Source: Plantago major
Lineage: Eukaryota; Streptophyta; Magnoliopsida; Lamiales; Plantaginaceae
Length of the DNA stretch: 64,000 nucleotides
Direction: 5' to 3'
Assembly (NCBI GenBank): GCA_026545765.1
Contig: CM048841.1
Coordinates: forward strand, 2,574,012-2,638,011
The notes under the pieces are model-generated. The model made no database searches. It was given only the letters and a program-made list of their open reading frames with translations, and was not told the origin of the DNA. The stretch's first letter is position 1, and each line of letters starts with the position of its first letter. A program made the position numbers and the translations under genes. Shown one piece after another: positions 32,497 through 43,569 of this stretch.

Positions 32497-35214
32497 TGCT
32501 CATGTTTCAACAATCGGTTGAGCAACTTGGTTACAGAACAGAGTATTTGGGTAGCTGATTTAGTTGAAATGCTGAATATTTACCGGGAGAGGACTCAATG
32601 TTTCCAATATACAGTAATTCTTCACCGAGTAAGACAAGAATCTCCTAAGGTTCATCTGCCAGGCTTCTTTGATAAGCTCCTTAACAACTGGAAGGATTTT
32701 ATGGATTGTGAATCTGATATAGAGAAGAGTATAAAAGAGCAGTACCAAGCGATTCATGTGATCCTAGATGTTTTCAGATCTTTTATCCATAATTTCACAA
32801 CTAGCCCTATTGTAGATGAAGAATCACAAAAGCTTTGCAAGCTTATCACTGAGGCAGGATGTGCCGCAGAGTATCTACTCGACTCATTTCCTGTTGAAGT
32901 ATGTCCTGTCTTGTGCAACCCTCGTTGGATTACCGAGTTTACGGATGACATCAAGCTAATTCAAAAAGATGTAATGGAGGTTAACCGGAAAAAAGCTAAT
33001 GATAAGGTCCCAACGCTGATTGACGTGGTGGTTGGTTTCGACGTTGAGATGAAATTAATACAGAAAGGACTCTATGGTTATAAAAAGCAGCTAGATGTTG
33101 TCTCCATTGTTGGCATGCCAGGCTCAGGCAAGACTACTCTGGCCAGGAAACTTTATGAGGATCCTTCTGCAGAAGAACACTTTGATGTGCGTGCATGGTG
33201 CATTGTCTCCCAAGAGTACAGCAAGAAAGAATTGTTTCTTACCATTCTAGGTTCCAAACAATATGTCACTGCTCTAATCAGGTCGATGAGTGTAACAGAG
33301 TTATCCGTGATGGTTCACAAAATGTTACAGGGAAGGAGGTACTTAATTGTTCTGGATGACGTCTGGGGGATAGATGCATTTGATGGACTCAAGCTTTTCT
33401 TTCCTGATGATAAAATCGGTAGTCGGATTATGTTAACTAGCCGAAGCAAAGCAATTGGGTGGCAAGCAAAATGTCATAGCAACCCAATTGAACTTGGTCT
33501 TTTAACTGATGAGGAGAGTTGGGATCTATTGGAACAGAAAGTTTATCCTAAAGGAAAATGCCCTCTGCGATTTTGTCAACTCGGGAAACAGATTGCACAA
33601 AAGTGCAGAGGGTTACCACTTGCAGTTGTCGTGGTAGCTGGATTTCTCGCCAAATCAGTCGAGAAAGTTGAACTTTGGGAGCAAGTAGCTGAAAACTTGA
33701 GCTCCTCGTATCTTGATCATGATTCTCAAGCACAATGGATGGGACCGTTAGAGCTAAGTTACAAGTTTCTACCTGATTTTTTAAAGCCATTATTTCTTTA
33801 TCTCGGAGCATTTCCAGAGGATAAGGAAATTCCGGCGGGCAAGTTAAAATGGCTATGGATTGCTGATGACCTTGTGCAGAAGACAGAAAATAGGAGCTTA
33901 GAAATTCAAGCAAGGGAAAGCCTAATGGAACTTATTGATAGAAACCTCGTCATGGTTGCCAAAAGAAGTTCGGATGGAATGGTAAAGGCTTGTCGTGTTC
34001 ATGACCTTTTGCGTGATATGTGTTTGGCAAAGGCCAAAGAAGAACATTTTTTTGAGCAGGTACATGTGTTTCGGGAGTTACCAGAATCTGTAATGTATCA
34101 GCAGCGACTAAGCGTACTGCTTAAAAGAGATACTCCAAACTCTTTGAAACCTCTCATCCCACATGAATATTTTCCAGTAGTTTCAGTGAGTCCTCTACGC
34201 ACACTGTTGTTCTTTGACATGAATTATCCGAACGTACTGGGCCAGGATCACAACACAGACTTTTCTAGGTTCAAGTTGTCAAGGATCATCCATTCTGAGG
34301 GCACGAAAACTAATGCTGACAACATTGTAAAGCTTCTTCATTTGCGGTACATTTCAATCCGCACAGATTGTAACAATATCCCTGAATCACTGTCAAACCT
34401 CAAGAAACTAGAGACATTGATTATCAAAGGCGTTGGAGGTGAAGTTGTTTTGCCACGTAGTATTTGGGAAATGGTGAAATTGAGGCACTTGCATGTAGAT
34501 GACCGTGCGACTTTCAGGGATATGCCTGAGAACTCGTCCAAGCTGGAGAATTTGATAACACTTTCTACGCCGGTCATTGATTCTGGAATAGCGAAGAAAT
34601 TTTTCAGAAAAGTGCCTAATGTTCAGAAGTTGCGATGCATCTTGAATAATGAGCACGACAATGAATGTCACGACTTGGAATCTCTAGGTAAACTTACATC
34701 ACTTGAGGCATCCTTTGATGGTAGCGTGAAATCTCCAGGTCAGTTTAAGCTTCCTATGAGCTTAACAAAGCTTAGCCTCTCTGTATTCCGTCTTGGATGG
34801 AGTGAAGTTTCAATCTTTCATGAACTACTGAACTTGGAGATCCTCAAATTACGTTCAGATTCTGTTGAGGATGAATCTTGGGACATGGAAGATGATGATA
34901 AGTTCCCTAAACTCAAAGTTTTGAAGTTAGAGAACCTGAATATAAAGACATGGAATAATGCTTCTGAAGAAAATTTCCCACGCCTTGAAAAATTGGTTTT
35001 GGAGAGGTGCAAGCAGCTTGTGGAGATCCCTTCCAGTCTGGGATTCATCAGTTGTTTAGAGACGATGGAGGTTATCTGGTGCAGCCACTCTGCAGCAAAA
35101 TCAGCAAAGGAGATTAAAGAAGAACAAAATGAGGCTGGGAACTCTTCGCTCAACGTACATATCTACCCTCCACAACTGGATCTTCGTGTAAGTGTGAGAT
35201 TTATGCTGTATTGA
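32497..35214 (+). CDS. R1-type NLR, exon 3: coiled-coil, NB-ARC and LRR
   Basis: Intracellular immune receptor of the CC-NB-ARC-LRR class, expected to bind ADP/ATP and switch on cell death or defence after pathogen perception. In the 898-codon frame starting at 32518 the P-loop GMPGSGKTT is at residues 199-207, kinase-2 LIVLDDVW at 276-283, RNBS-B GSRIMLTSR soon after, GLPLA at 365-369, RNBS-D near FLYLGAFPEDKEI, and the MHD position reads VHD at 494-496. The LRR part follows (LRHLHVDDRATFRD, LKLRSDSVEDESW, LERCKQLVEIPSSLG). All nucleotide-binding motifs look intact. ATG 32518 is an internal methionine; translation would normally enter from exon 2. The last nine codons after QLDLR differ from the paralog at 11758-12859 and follow a good donor (CGT|GTAAGT), so a further 3' exon may have been displaced. 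Confidence 0.85.
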   Translation, partial: CSCFNNRLSNLVTEQSIWVADLVEMLNIYRERTQCFQYTVILHRVRQESPKVHLPGFFDKLLNNWKDFMDCESDIEKSIKEQYQAIHVILDVFRSFIHNFTTSPIVDEESQKLCKLITEAGCAAEYLLDSFPVEVCPVLCNPRWITEFTDDIKLIQKDVMEVNRKKANDKVPTLIDVVVGFDVEMKLIQKGLYGYKKQLDVVSIVGMPGSGKTTLARKLYEDPSAEEHFDVRAWCIVSQEYSKKELFLTILGSKQYVTALIRSMSVTELSVMVHKMLQGRRYLIVLDDVWGIDAFDGLKLFFPDDKIGSRIMLTSRSKAIGWQAKCHSNPIELGLLTDEESWDLLEQKVYPKGKCPLRFCQLGKQIAQKCRGLPLAVVVVAGFLAKSVEKVELWEQVAENLSSSYLDHDSQAQWMGPLELSYKFLPDFLKPLFLYLGAFPEDKEIPAGKLKWLWIADDLVQKTENRSLEIQARESLMELIDRNLVMVAKRSSDGMVKACRVHDLLRDMCLAKAKEEHFFEQVHVFRELPESVMYQQRLSVLLKRDTPNSLKPLIPHEYFPVVSVSPLRTLLFFDMNYPNVLGQDHNTDFSRFKLSRIIHSEGTKTNADNIVKLLHLRYISIRTDCNNIPESLSNLKKLETLIIKGVGGEVVLPRSIWEMVKLRHLHVDDRATFRDMPENSSKLENLITLSTPVIDSGIAKKFFRKVPNVQKLRCILNNEHDNECHDLESLGKLTSLEASFDGSVKSPGQFKLPMSLTKLSLSVFRLGWSEVSIFHELLNLEILKLRSDSVEDESWDMEDDDKFPKLKVLKLENLNIKTWNNASEENFPRLEKLVLERCKQLVEIPSSLGFISCLETMEVIWCSHSAAKSAKEIKEEQNEAGNSSLNVHIYPPQLDLRVSVRFMLY

Positions 35215-35644
35215 ATACACTCACAGAATCCTTATTCCAGTGTTCTAGAAACATTGAGTTTCTTCAGTGTTCTGGATATACTGAATAATGTATCACACTT
35301 TGGATATATACTCTGTTTATAGTTTTTACCTTTATTCAATTTCCTAATTAGTTCTATAATTTTGGTTATGTATATGTGTGCAGATATTTTAGGACAAAAA
35401 ATCTTATAGAATCCAAGAAGATACAAGTCGAAGTCGAAGACAACAAGGAGTGTATTTCGAGTTGTGTTAGGCAAGGAAGATGAAGTCTACAAAGATTCTA
35501 CTTACAAGGTCATAACAAGAATCAATGTAGGACTCTACTGTTCAGACAGGCGATTATCAAGCTTATATATACAAGAGTCAACATTGAGACATAGGAGGTG
35601 AAGCAAGCATAAATTTTCCCAAGTGTTTATTACGTAGATTCACG
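35215..35644. other. 3' flank of the NLR gene
   Basis: No coding frame. The sequence from about 35188 shows no similarity to the 3' flank of the NLR fragment at 12850, so one of the two loci was changed here, perhaps by the copia insertion that follows. Confidence 0.4.
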
Positions 35645-36900
35645 TTTTTGTCATCCGCTTTAATTTGCTTGATTGCATTGAACTTGACTATTCACCAAAT
35701 AGCAATTGTCCTTTGATCTAGTACCTGTCATGACATAACGATTTCCATAATCGAAAACTTCACAAGTTTTCTTACATAACAACACCATTAGATCATCATC
35801 GCACAATTGACTAATGCTAATAAGGTTAGCCATCAAACCATCTACCAATAAGACACCTTTCAGATGTGGAAATCCAGCTAGATTCAAAACTCCTTTACCA
35901 ATGATTTTACCTTTGGTTCCACCACCTTAAGTTATAGTACCTGTGGCTAATTTCACAAAATCCTTAAGATGTGACCTTACTCCAGTCATATGACGAGAGC
36001 AACCACTATCAAAGTACCATGAACCTACGGGGTTAGACTTCAAAACAGTAAAAACAACAGCCTGCTCTTGATTTTCCAAGCCTGTTTGGATCTTGCCTTA
36101 CCTTTCTTTACAAAAACTCTGAAGCCAGGTGTGGCAGAGACACCAGTCACAGTTTTAACATTGTTAGTATCTGGAACTGGTGTTGCGGAAAGACTGAGTT
36201 CGCAGTTTTCTTTGTTACTGTGATCAGAAGGTGTCTTGGCCACACTGTCTTCGGAGTTAGCAAATTTTTGTTCCTGTTCAGCTTTTCCAATCTTCTTTTG
36301 TAACTTATAGCAATAAGGTTTAATATGTCCAGGTTTCAAACAGTGTTCACAAACAAAAGCTTTCTTTTTAGTTTTCTCATATTTATCATCAGTTTCTTTT
36401 GCTTTCACAAACACAAGACCAATAGGAAGATTAGAAACAGTTTTTCAAATCGGTAATGCATCATCAACAATTTTTCGAAAACCAGGACCAGTGGTTCCTT
36501 CATTACTAAAACTAAGAATCACATCAAGTTTCGAAATTCCAATATGCATCATCAACAGTTTTTCGAAATCCATCACTCTTGCACTTGTGAACTCTTGGTA
36601 TCAGAGAAAAATCATCAACAATCACAAAGGCATATCTTTTACCACCAAAGCTATCAACTTCTATAGGACCCATAAGATTCATATGAAGTAACTGAAAGCA
36701 CTTACTTGTACCAACGTGTTGTCCATCAGTGAGAACTGGATTGTGAGAGGCTTTAATTTGTTTACCTTTGAGACAATCCTCACACACAATCTTTCCATGA
36801 CTAGTCAACTTTGGAATTCCTCTTACAGCTTCGATCTTGATCAGCTTCTCAAGACTTCTGTAGTTGACATGTCCAAGCCTTTTGTGCCAAAGCACTGAGT
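35645..36900 (-). pseudogene. Rearranged Ty1/copia fragments
   Basis: Three minus-strand pieces: 36524-36895 with the GAG-pre-integrase motif MLWHKRLGHVNYRSLEKL and cysteine pair CEDCLKG; 36040-36414 with a zinc knuckle CEHCLKPGHIKPYC; and 35660-36000 with the protease region ending VLLVDGLMANLISISQLCD. In a normal copia polyprotein the GAG-pre-integrase lies after protease, but here it lies before gag. A direct repeat ('atgcatcatcaaca.tttttcgaaa' at about 36456 and 36543) marks the junction. Confidence 0.75.
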
Positions 36901-37742
36901 CATCCAGCTTTGCTGAGTTGTTCTGTCTAGATTTCTCTGTTTGTTTTAGAGATTGATAGGTAGATTGGTAGAGGTAGCTCTTTACGATTACTCAGTTGTG
37001 TTGCATCTAGAGATATTCGCAAGAATAGATCTAGAGTAGTTCTTTGTATTCATTATCAGTCATCGTATATAGTGGATATTTTTCGCCTTGAGACTCGGTG
37101 GATTATAGTAATATAATCTGCTAGAAACTTATACCTTGTCTTGTTTATTTCCGCTGTTTATTATGTTGATTAGATCGAGTATAAGTTTCTGTCTTAGGTT
37201 GATCGAAGTTTAGTGTCTTGATAATACGAATGAATTGCCAAAATAGCCTTCCCAAAAAAAAATATATCCCAAACTAACCTTCTATAAAACTTATTTTCTT
37301 TTATAGACTTCTTTGCCATATGAGATGATATATAGATAATAAAATGTCATAAAAGCCAACTTAAAGTGTCACAAAATCATTGAACAAAATGTATTAAAGA
37401 ATATAAATATCTCATTAGTTTAAATCCTTATCATCTAGTCTTCAAAAATATTTAAACTGTATAATTAATTATAAATCTTACAAAATTAAGACATAATGAT
37501 AGTCATTACTAATTGGTAAGTCCTACTAATAAGAATCGTCCGTGTTAATCATATTGAGGTTTCAAGCAAATAAATAAATATGAATTATACATGGTTAAAT
37601 GCAAATAACCCCAGGGATTATTAAAAGCATAAAAAAAAATTAAGAGTGATAGAGCACGTCAAATCTCTTAGTTAAACAAATAGCACTAAACCCTCTAAGA
37701 CTAAGTTCCTATAAAATTTTGCATGAACCCTGCTTACTTGTA
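36901..37742. other. Non-coding DNA between the copia fragments and MITE
   Basis: The left 300 bp resemble LTR or leader DNA of a retroelement ('tttatttccgctgtttatta', repeated 'tataagtttctg'), without a matching second LTR in the window. The rest is AT-rich and empty. Confidence 0.35.
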
Positions 37743-37996
37743 CTTCCTCGGTACCGTCGGAAGTGTCACATTTTGACTTTTTCGGTCAACCATCTCCAAC
37801 TTTTATTACGAATTAATCTTAAACCACAAATGTAAAATATTCAGTAAATTATATAATGAAACTTTATAGACTAAAGTTTCATTATATAATTTACTGAATA
37901 TTTTACATTTGTGGTTTAAGATTAATTCGTAGTCTAAGTTGAAAACCGTCGACCCGAAAAAGTCAAAATGGAACACTTCGGGCGGGATGGAGGAAG
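37743..37996. mobile_element. Stowaway-type MITE with long palindromic core
   Basis: Ends 'cttcctcggtaccgtcgg' and 'gggcgggatggaggaag' are flanked by TA on both sides. The core, about 37810-37928, is an almost perfect inverted repeat with ~55-bp arms ('gaattaatcttaaaccac' to 'gtggtttaagattaattc') around an 8-base loop ('atagacta'). Confidence 0.8.
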
Positions 37997-38077
37997 TATA
38001 AGTTAATCACTAAATAACAATTTAGTTTTTTTACGCTGTTTTTATGTATTCTTTAATTATTAAAATAAAATTAAGAA

Positions 38078-38086
<9 letters not shown>

Positions 38087-38152
<66 letters not shown>
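38087..38152. repeat. (TA)33 microsatellite
   Basis: An uninterrupted run of 33 TA dinucleotides, just outside one end of the pararetrovirus-like sequence. Confidence 0.95.
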
Positions 38153-38155
<3 letters not shown>

Positions 38156-38490
38156 TTAAGATTATTATGATTTGTTCAATATTGTACTGTAAATTAGGTT
38201 ACTGTAGCAATGAAGAAAATAACCAGAATTATACCTGAGATAACTCTGAATTTAACTCTGACTTTAAAACTTGAAATTCGATCGGATTACAACTCTGAAC
38301 TTTGAAATTTGATCAGATTACAGGAATCTGAATATTGCTAAGCTAATATTTTTGGGTGAAATTTTTACAAATACATAAAAGAATCTGGAGGAATACAATA
38401 CAAAGAAAAAACTATCTGAATACATCTTTTGCTCTGAGATTTCTTTTGTTCTTGGTGTTTTTTCTTCTACCTTTCTTCCTTCTGATTGAA

Positions 38491-38503
38491 GCCTATTTAA
38501 AGG
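38491..38503 (-). promoter_or_regulatory. TATA box of the pararetrovirus non-coding region
   Basis: Minus strand CCTTTAAATAGGC, a good plant TATA box, located downstream of the last ORF where the pregenomic promoter of a circular pararetrovirus lies. Activity in the integrated copy is unknown. Confidence 0.5.
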
Positions 38504-38560
38504 AATGCCAGGCTTCTGTGTGGACTTGAAAATCTTCAATTCACATCCGAATTTTGTTAT

Positions 38561-38697
38561 TTTGTGCTGATTTTTCTCTGATTGAATAGTCTGTCGGGAA
38601 TCTTGCTTTGTGCTGATTTTTCTCTGATTGAACAGTTTGTCATGATTTTCACTTTATCTTTCTTTTCTTTAATTGAGCAGTTTGTCGGGAATCCATC
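38561..38697 (-). repeat. Three ~46-bp tandem repeats upstream of the TATA box
   Basis: 'tttgtgctgatttttctctgattgaa' begins at 38561 and again at 38607; a degenerate third copy covers 38653-38697. 'gtcgggaatc' recurs in copies 1 and 3. They sit 60-200 bp upstream of the TATA box in viral orientation. Confidence 0.75.
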
Positions 38698-38700
38698 TTG

Positions 38701-39420
38701 TCACTTTCTCTTGTTTTTACCTCTTTGTATGGGAATAAAAATTCCATAACAATCATCTTCATTGTCTTGTTCAAAATTGACTGAGGAACTTGATTCTTCA
38801 TCTTCACTTGCAGTTTGTAGAATTGCTTTCATCTCATCCAATGAGCTTGCTTGTGCCAATCTTGTTTGGATGGTATTTTTCATCATCATGAATTCTTCAT
38901 TTTGTTGAACCTTTTCTGGGGAGACAATTTGTTTGCTAAACTTTGGATGAAGTTTGAACCATTCCGATATGTTGTCCAGTTCCAATGGACTGGTGTCCAT
39001 TTTGTTCCACCATTTAACTTCTGCTTCTTTTGTCAACCAATATAAATTGGTATTTTCATCATACCAAACATTTTGTAGGATTCTCAAAATCCAAGTTAAA
39101 TTGAATTCTTTTGTAAAATTTGATCATCAGGGGGTATTTGTGAGAACAACTTTGTTTTTTGTACCTATCCGAAATTAAAAGTACTCAAATGATTTTTGAA
39201 CTTTGTGGGGGAACATTTCTGGTAATGGTCAAAAATCATGCCACCATGCAAGAAACCAGTTAGGAAGTTCTTCTGGAGGTGGTAGAGTTTTTCCCATTAA
39301 AAAGAAATATGACATGGAGTTTACTGCATTTTGTTTGTAGAGGAATTTTGTCCAAACTTGTATGTAATCAAAATAATTACAAATAAGATGGGGTCTTATC
39401 TCTCTCAGAGTATAAGGGTT
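38701..39420 (-). pseudogene. Terminal ORF of the pararetrovirus, part 2
   Basis: The frame at 38701-39087 encodes an acidic protein ending in a lysine-rich tail. Coding character continues upstream (to 39420) in another frame with stops. The solo LTR at 39422 splits this ORF from its beginning (41175-41898). I do not assign a function; the position matches the last ORF or polyprotein tail of related viruses. Confidence 0.6.
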
Positions 39421-39421
39421 T

Positions 39422-41174
39422 TGTTGGTCCAGATAACGGCAAAGTAAAAGACTAGAGGGGAGGGGGTGAATAGTCTTTTAAAACTTTTGTCGATAAACAC
39501 TATTTCTCAGATATCTGTGAAGATATCTGGTACTTAGATTCAGAGCGCGGAAGACTTAATATAGATTAGTGCAGAAACAGTTAAAGTGTGTGTGTGTTGC
39601 TGAAATGTAAATACAGAAAGGTAAATAACACAGCAAGTATAGTGGTATCTGGAGGTGGCGTAATCCTCCAACTAATCCACTTCGGTCTTTCAGAGACCTA
39701 GAATTCACTAGAATAGATATTTGAGGTCACCTTACAAAGATCCTATTCTAAGACTTCTTAAACAAATGGTTCCCAACCAAATGTTCCCCCTAAGTTATTC
39801 CCCGGCTTCTTTAGCCAAGTACTTCCTATACTCAGAAACCTTTGAGTTATTCCCTAGCTTCCCAAGCTAAGTACTTCCTATACTCAATAACCTTGGAGTT
39901 ATTCCTTAGTTTCCAAATCAAGTACTTCCTATACTCCGATAACCTTGGAGTTATTCCCTGATTTTTCAATCTATGTACTTCCTGTACTCCACGCCTGTTG
40001 AGGTGTTGGTTTTTGGTTTGAGTTTGTCAGATGAGATTCTTATATTAACTTTTCAGTTAATCAGAATGCTCAGTGAATCAAGTATACTTAATACACTTTT
40101 CAATGTATGGTATCTTGTTCTTTTACTGACCCAAGTCTTATGATAACTGTTCAAGAGAATGAATCTCAGATACTTGATCTTTCGATTCAACTCCTTCACA
40201 GATAGCTTTACTTGTTTAGGATCAGGACACTTAGAACTTCAGTACTACTCAAGATAAAAGCTATAGTCGCAACAGTTAGCTTAAGAGTAAGTAGTTTGCT
40301 TTGAGACAGATATTCAGAGTAAGTTCACAAGATCGTTTCTGAGGTTTGTGTTCTGTATGTGTCTAAGGTTCTCTGTGTCTCCTCAAGCAGTCTAAGTGTT
40401 GATATTTATAGATGAATTTGAATGCCGTTGAATAGTATCCGTTAGGCTTCAAATTCAAGCTATCGATATCTGTGTATAGTACTGTAGCAGATTTGTCTTC
40501 TTTTTCAGAAGCAACCGTTGCTTTTATTCAGACATCTCTGTCCGTGCATTAAATGCATTGTACTATACTTTTTGTCCTGTAGTGTCAACGTAACTATGCT
40601 TTATTTCAGAGATTTGACTTAAGCAGTTTTCTCTCTGAATTTTGCACGTCCTTATCTTTAATCTTCAGATACCACTTGAATTGAAACAGCTTTGTTTGCA
40701 ATCTGTATTTCTCTTTACAGAGATGTGATATTAAGCTCAAGGTATCTGTAAGAAGATATCTGTGGACACTTTCCTTGTTTTCCAGATAGACCCTTCTGAT
40801 TCTCAGATATCTCTTGTGACTTAGTTTGTCCAAAACTATTCGAGTCTTTAAGAAATCTGATCAAGGTATCTGTAAAACTGTTTCAGTAATCTTGTGCAGT
40901 TCTTCAAGTCTTCAATGTCGTTGAACTCATTCTGCATGGATGTCTTCTTCTTGGTCTTCTCTTCATAAAATAAAAATTACATTTGAGACCTAACATCCTA
41001 TACAAGATTAACTAGACTAACATACTAAGTGGGTTTCCTCTTTTACAATGTTCAAGTGAACCAAGAGTACTAGTCACCTTTCTGAGACTAAGATAGGTCA
41101 TCATGTTGCTGATCAAAACTTATACAATATTTCTAACAAAATATCTAACAAATTTCCTAACAAATTTCCTAACA
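39422..41174 (-). mobile_element. Solo LTR, family 1, inverted copy (1753 bp)
   Basis: On the plus strand it begins 'tgttggtccagataacgg' and ends 'tttcctaaca', the reverse complement of the LTR at 18176-19914. Perfect 5-bp target duplication 'ggttt' (39417-39421 and 41175-41179). It interrupts the pararetrovirus. Confidence 0.93.
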
Positions 41175-41898
41175 GGTTTCCCCAATCAGCTAAACTAATA
41201 ACTTTGTTGATGAAATTTTTTCGATAACCAATGGCTGATGAGGTATCTGGATGGTTTTTTGGAACTTTGTTTTGAATATGAAGAGAATTTGTTTAGACTA
41301 AGATGTCCTCATAATATTGTTGTGGTTTATGATGATTTTCATAGATCCTGCAAAATTTGTCGTCTAAGATAAATTGTGAAATGATAGCACCTTGTTCTGC
41401 AAATTGTGAGGCATTATCATTATCTAATTGTTTTGGAAAATTTTCTGGAAACCAGTCATCTTCAATGACACATTCTTTGTGAAAGTGTCCTGTGCTTAAA
41501 AAGGGACAATCTGGCTGGTCATCTCTATTTGAAATTTGGGACTTGGTTTGTGTCAAAGTTTGTTGGGACTTCGTTTGTGTCAAAGTTTGTTTGTAGGTAG
41601 GTAATGTGGCTAATTTTGAATGCAGAGGTGGAAATTGTTCAGGCTTGGGATATGGTGTTAATGTCACTTTGCTAATAGGTTGAAATTTATTGGCAATCTG
41701 CAGAGATGTCTGTTGCCTTGTTTGTGGGACATTTTGTAATGGTTTTGGTGTCAAAGTTTGTTCAGGCTTACTTTGTGCATATTGTGCTAAATTTACCATT
41801 GGTCTTTTCCCGGAACTTGTGCTCGCTGCTGCCAATGGTACTAATCTTCTTTCTTCCATCCCTGGAGAAATTCTCTCTCCAAGTAATCTGGAATACAA
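41175..41898 (-). pseudogene. Terminal ORF of the pararetrovirus, part 1
   Basis: The frame 41293-41898 is rich in proline, threonine and glutamine with repeated LTQTKSQ units. It starts within the RNase H end region and continues, with interruptions, to the solo LTR at 41174. Function unassigned. Confidence 0.55.
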
Positions 41899-43569
41899 TT
41901 GTCAGTTCCTTTTATGAATTCTATATCAAAATCAAAAATGGATAAGATAGCTTGCCATCTAGCAAATATTTGTTTTGATGCCAAATTTTGTACATCTTTT
42001 GTCAAAACTTCTTTTGCTGCTTTACAATCAATTTTAAGTAAAAACTTTTGGTTTAATAAATCATCTTGAAATTTGTTAATGCATAAGACTATTGAAAGTA
42101 TCTCTTTCTTAATAGTTGAATAATTTTGTTGTGCTCCTGACCTCCAAGTACCCGAATGATATCTAATAATTGTCTCTTTATTATCAATAATTTGTTTAAG
42201 AATACCTCCATACCCTAATTCGGATGCATCTGTTTGCACAATCTTAAGAGTATTAGGGTGGCAAATGGTTAAACAGGGAAGAGTTTTGACTTTTGTTTTT
42301 ATTTCTCTAGCTATCTCAGTATGTTTGTTTGACCAAATTGGCGGGTTCTTTTTCAGTCTTTCAAATAAGGGTTTACAAACTTGTCTTAAATTAGGGTAAA
42401 AATCTCCTACATAATTCAAAACTCCAAGGAACCTTTGTAATTGGGTTTTATCTCTAATTTCATCTGGGAACTTATCTCCAAATTCTAAGGACCGTTGGAT
42501 GGGTATGATAGTATTTTCATGAATTTGATGTCCTAGAAACCTTATGTTTATTTGAAATAATTTTATCTTTCTGGCGGAAACAACCAAACCATTTTCTTTT
42601 ATGACTTTTAAGAAAATATTTAGATGTTTCCAATGTTGTTCTATGTCCTGGCTAAATACTAAAACATCGTCTATGTAAACAATTGTAAAAGTAGTGTAAG
42701 GGGTGAATATATCATTCATAACTTTTTGAAATTCTGATGGAGCATTTTTTTAATCCAAAAGGCATAATATTCCATTCAAATTGTCCAAATGGAACTGTAA
42801 ATGTTGTTTTGTACTTATCTTTTTCTGAAATTTGTATTTGCCAGAATCCTGACTTCATGTCGAATTTTGAAAATACCTTAGCATTATAAAGTCTCTTGAG
42901 TAAATCACTTTTATTTGGGATTGGATATCTAATCCATTTGAGAACTTTGTTCAATGGTTTGTAATTTATAACTAGTCTAGGGGTTCCTCGTTCAAGTTCA
43001 TCATTCTTTTGTACATAAAATGTAGAACATGACCATGGTGATTTGCTAGGCCTAATAATCTTCATTTTTAGTAATTCTGAAATTTCTTTCTTACAATATT
43101 CTAATAATTCTTGGTTCATTTGTATAGGCCTTGCTCTAGTAGGAATTTTATTTTCTTCAAAATCATTTTCATAGGGTAAAGTTACAATATGCTTCTTTCT
43201 TTCCCAAAAGGCTGTGGGAAACTCTGAACAAATTTCTTTTTCTATTTTCTTTTGATAAAGTAAAATTTGTTGTTGAAGAACTGGACTTTTAATTTTTTCT
43301 TCAATTCTTTTATGACTGAGTTCTTCTTTTAGATACATAATTTTTTTTTCTTTATTTTTTATTTTTTGAAAAATTCCAGTTTCTTGTAAAAGATTTACAT
43401 CTCTGGTTGTTACCGGGTATTTAAATTGGAAAAGTATTTTCTTTCCTAGGACCGTAGTTCTTACACCTTGGTTATCTACGTGTAAAGGAAATAACATTTG
43501 TAAGAATGGGTTTCCTAAAATGACTTTGGTGTTCAGGTTTTTATTAAAACAAAACTTGCTCGGAAACAA
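41841..43569 (-). pseudogene. Pararetrovirus reverse transcriptase and RNase H
   Basis: Two overlapping frames, 42712-43569 (RT N-terminal half) and 41841-42719 (catalytic half and RNase H), meet at a frameshift near 42715-42750. The second contains the RT active site YIDDVLVFS and, about 140 residues on, the RNase H motif start QTDASELGYGG. The order and spacing match caulimovirid enzymes. The shift removes continuity, so no active polyprotein is made. Confidence 0.88.

Noticed and set aside
38087..38152. CRISPR-like or satellite array
   Set aside because: It is a plain TA dinucleotide run; the genome is eukaryotic.
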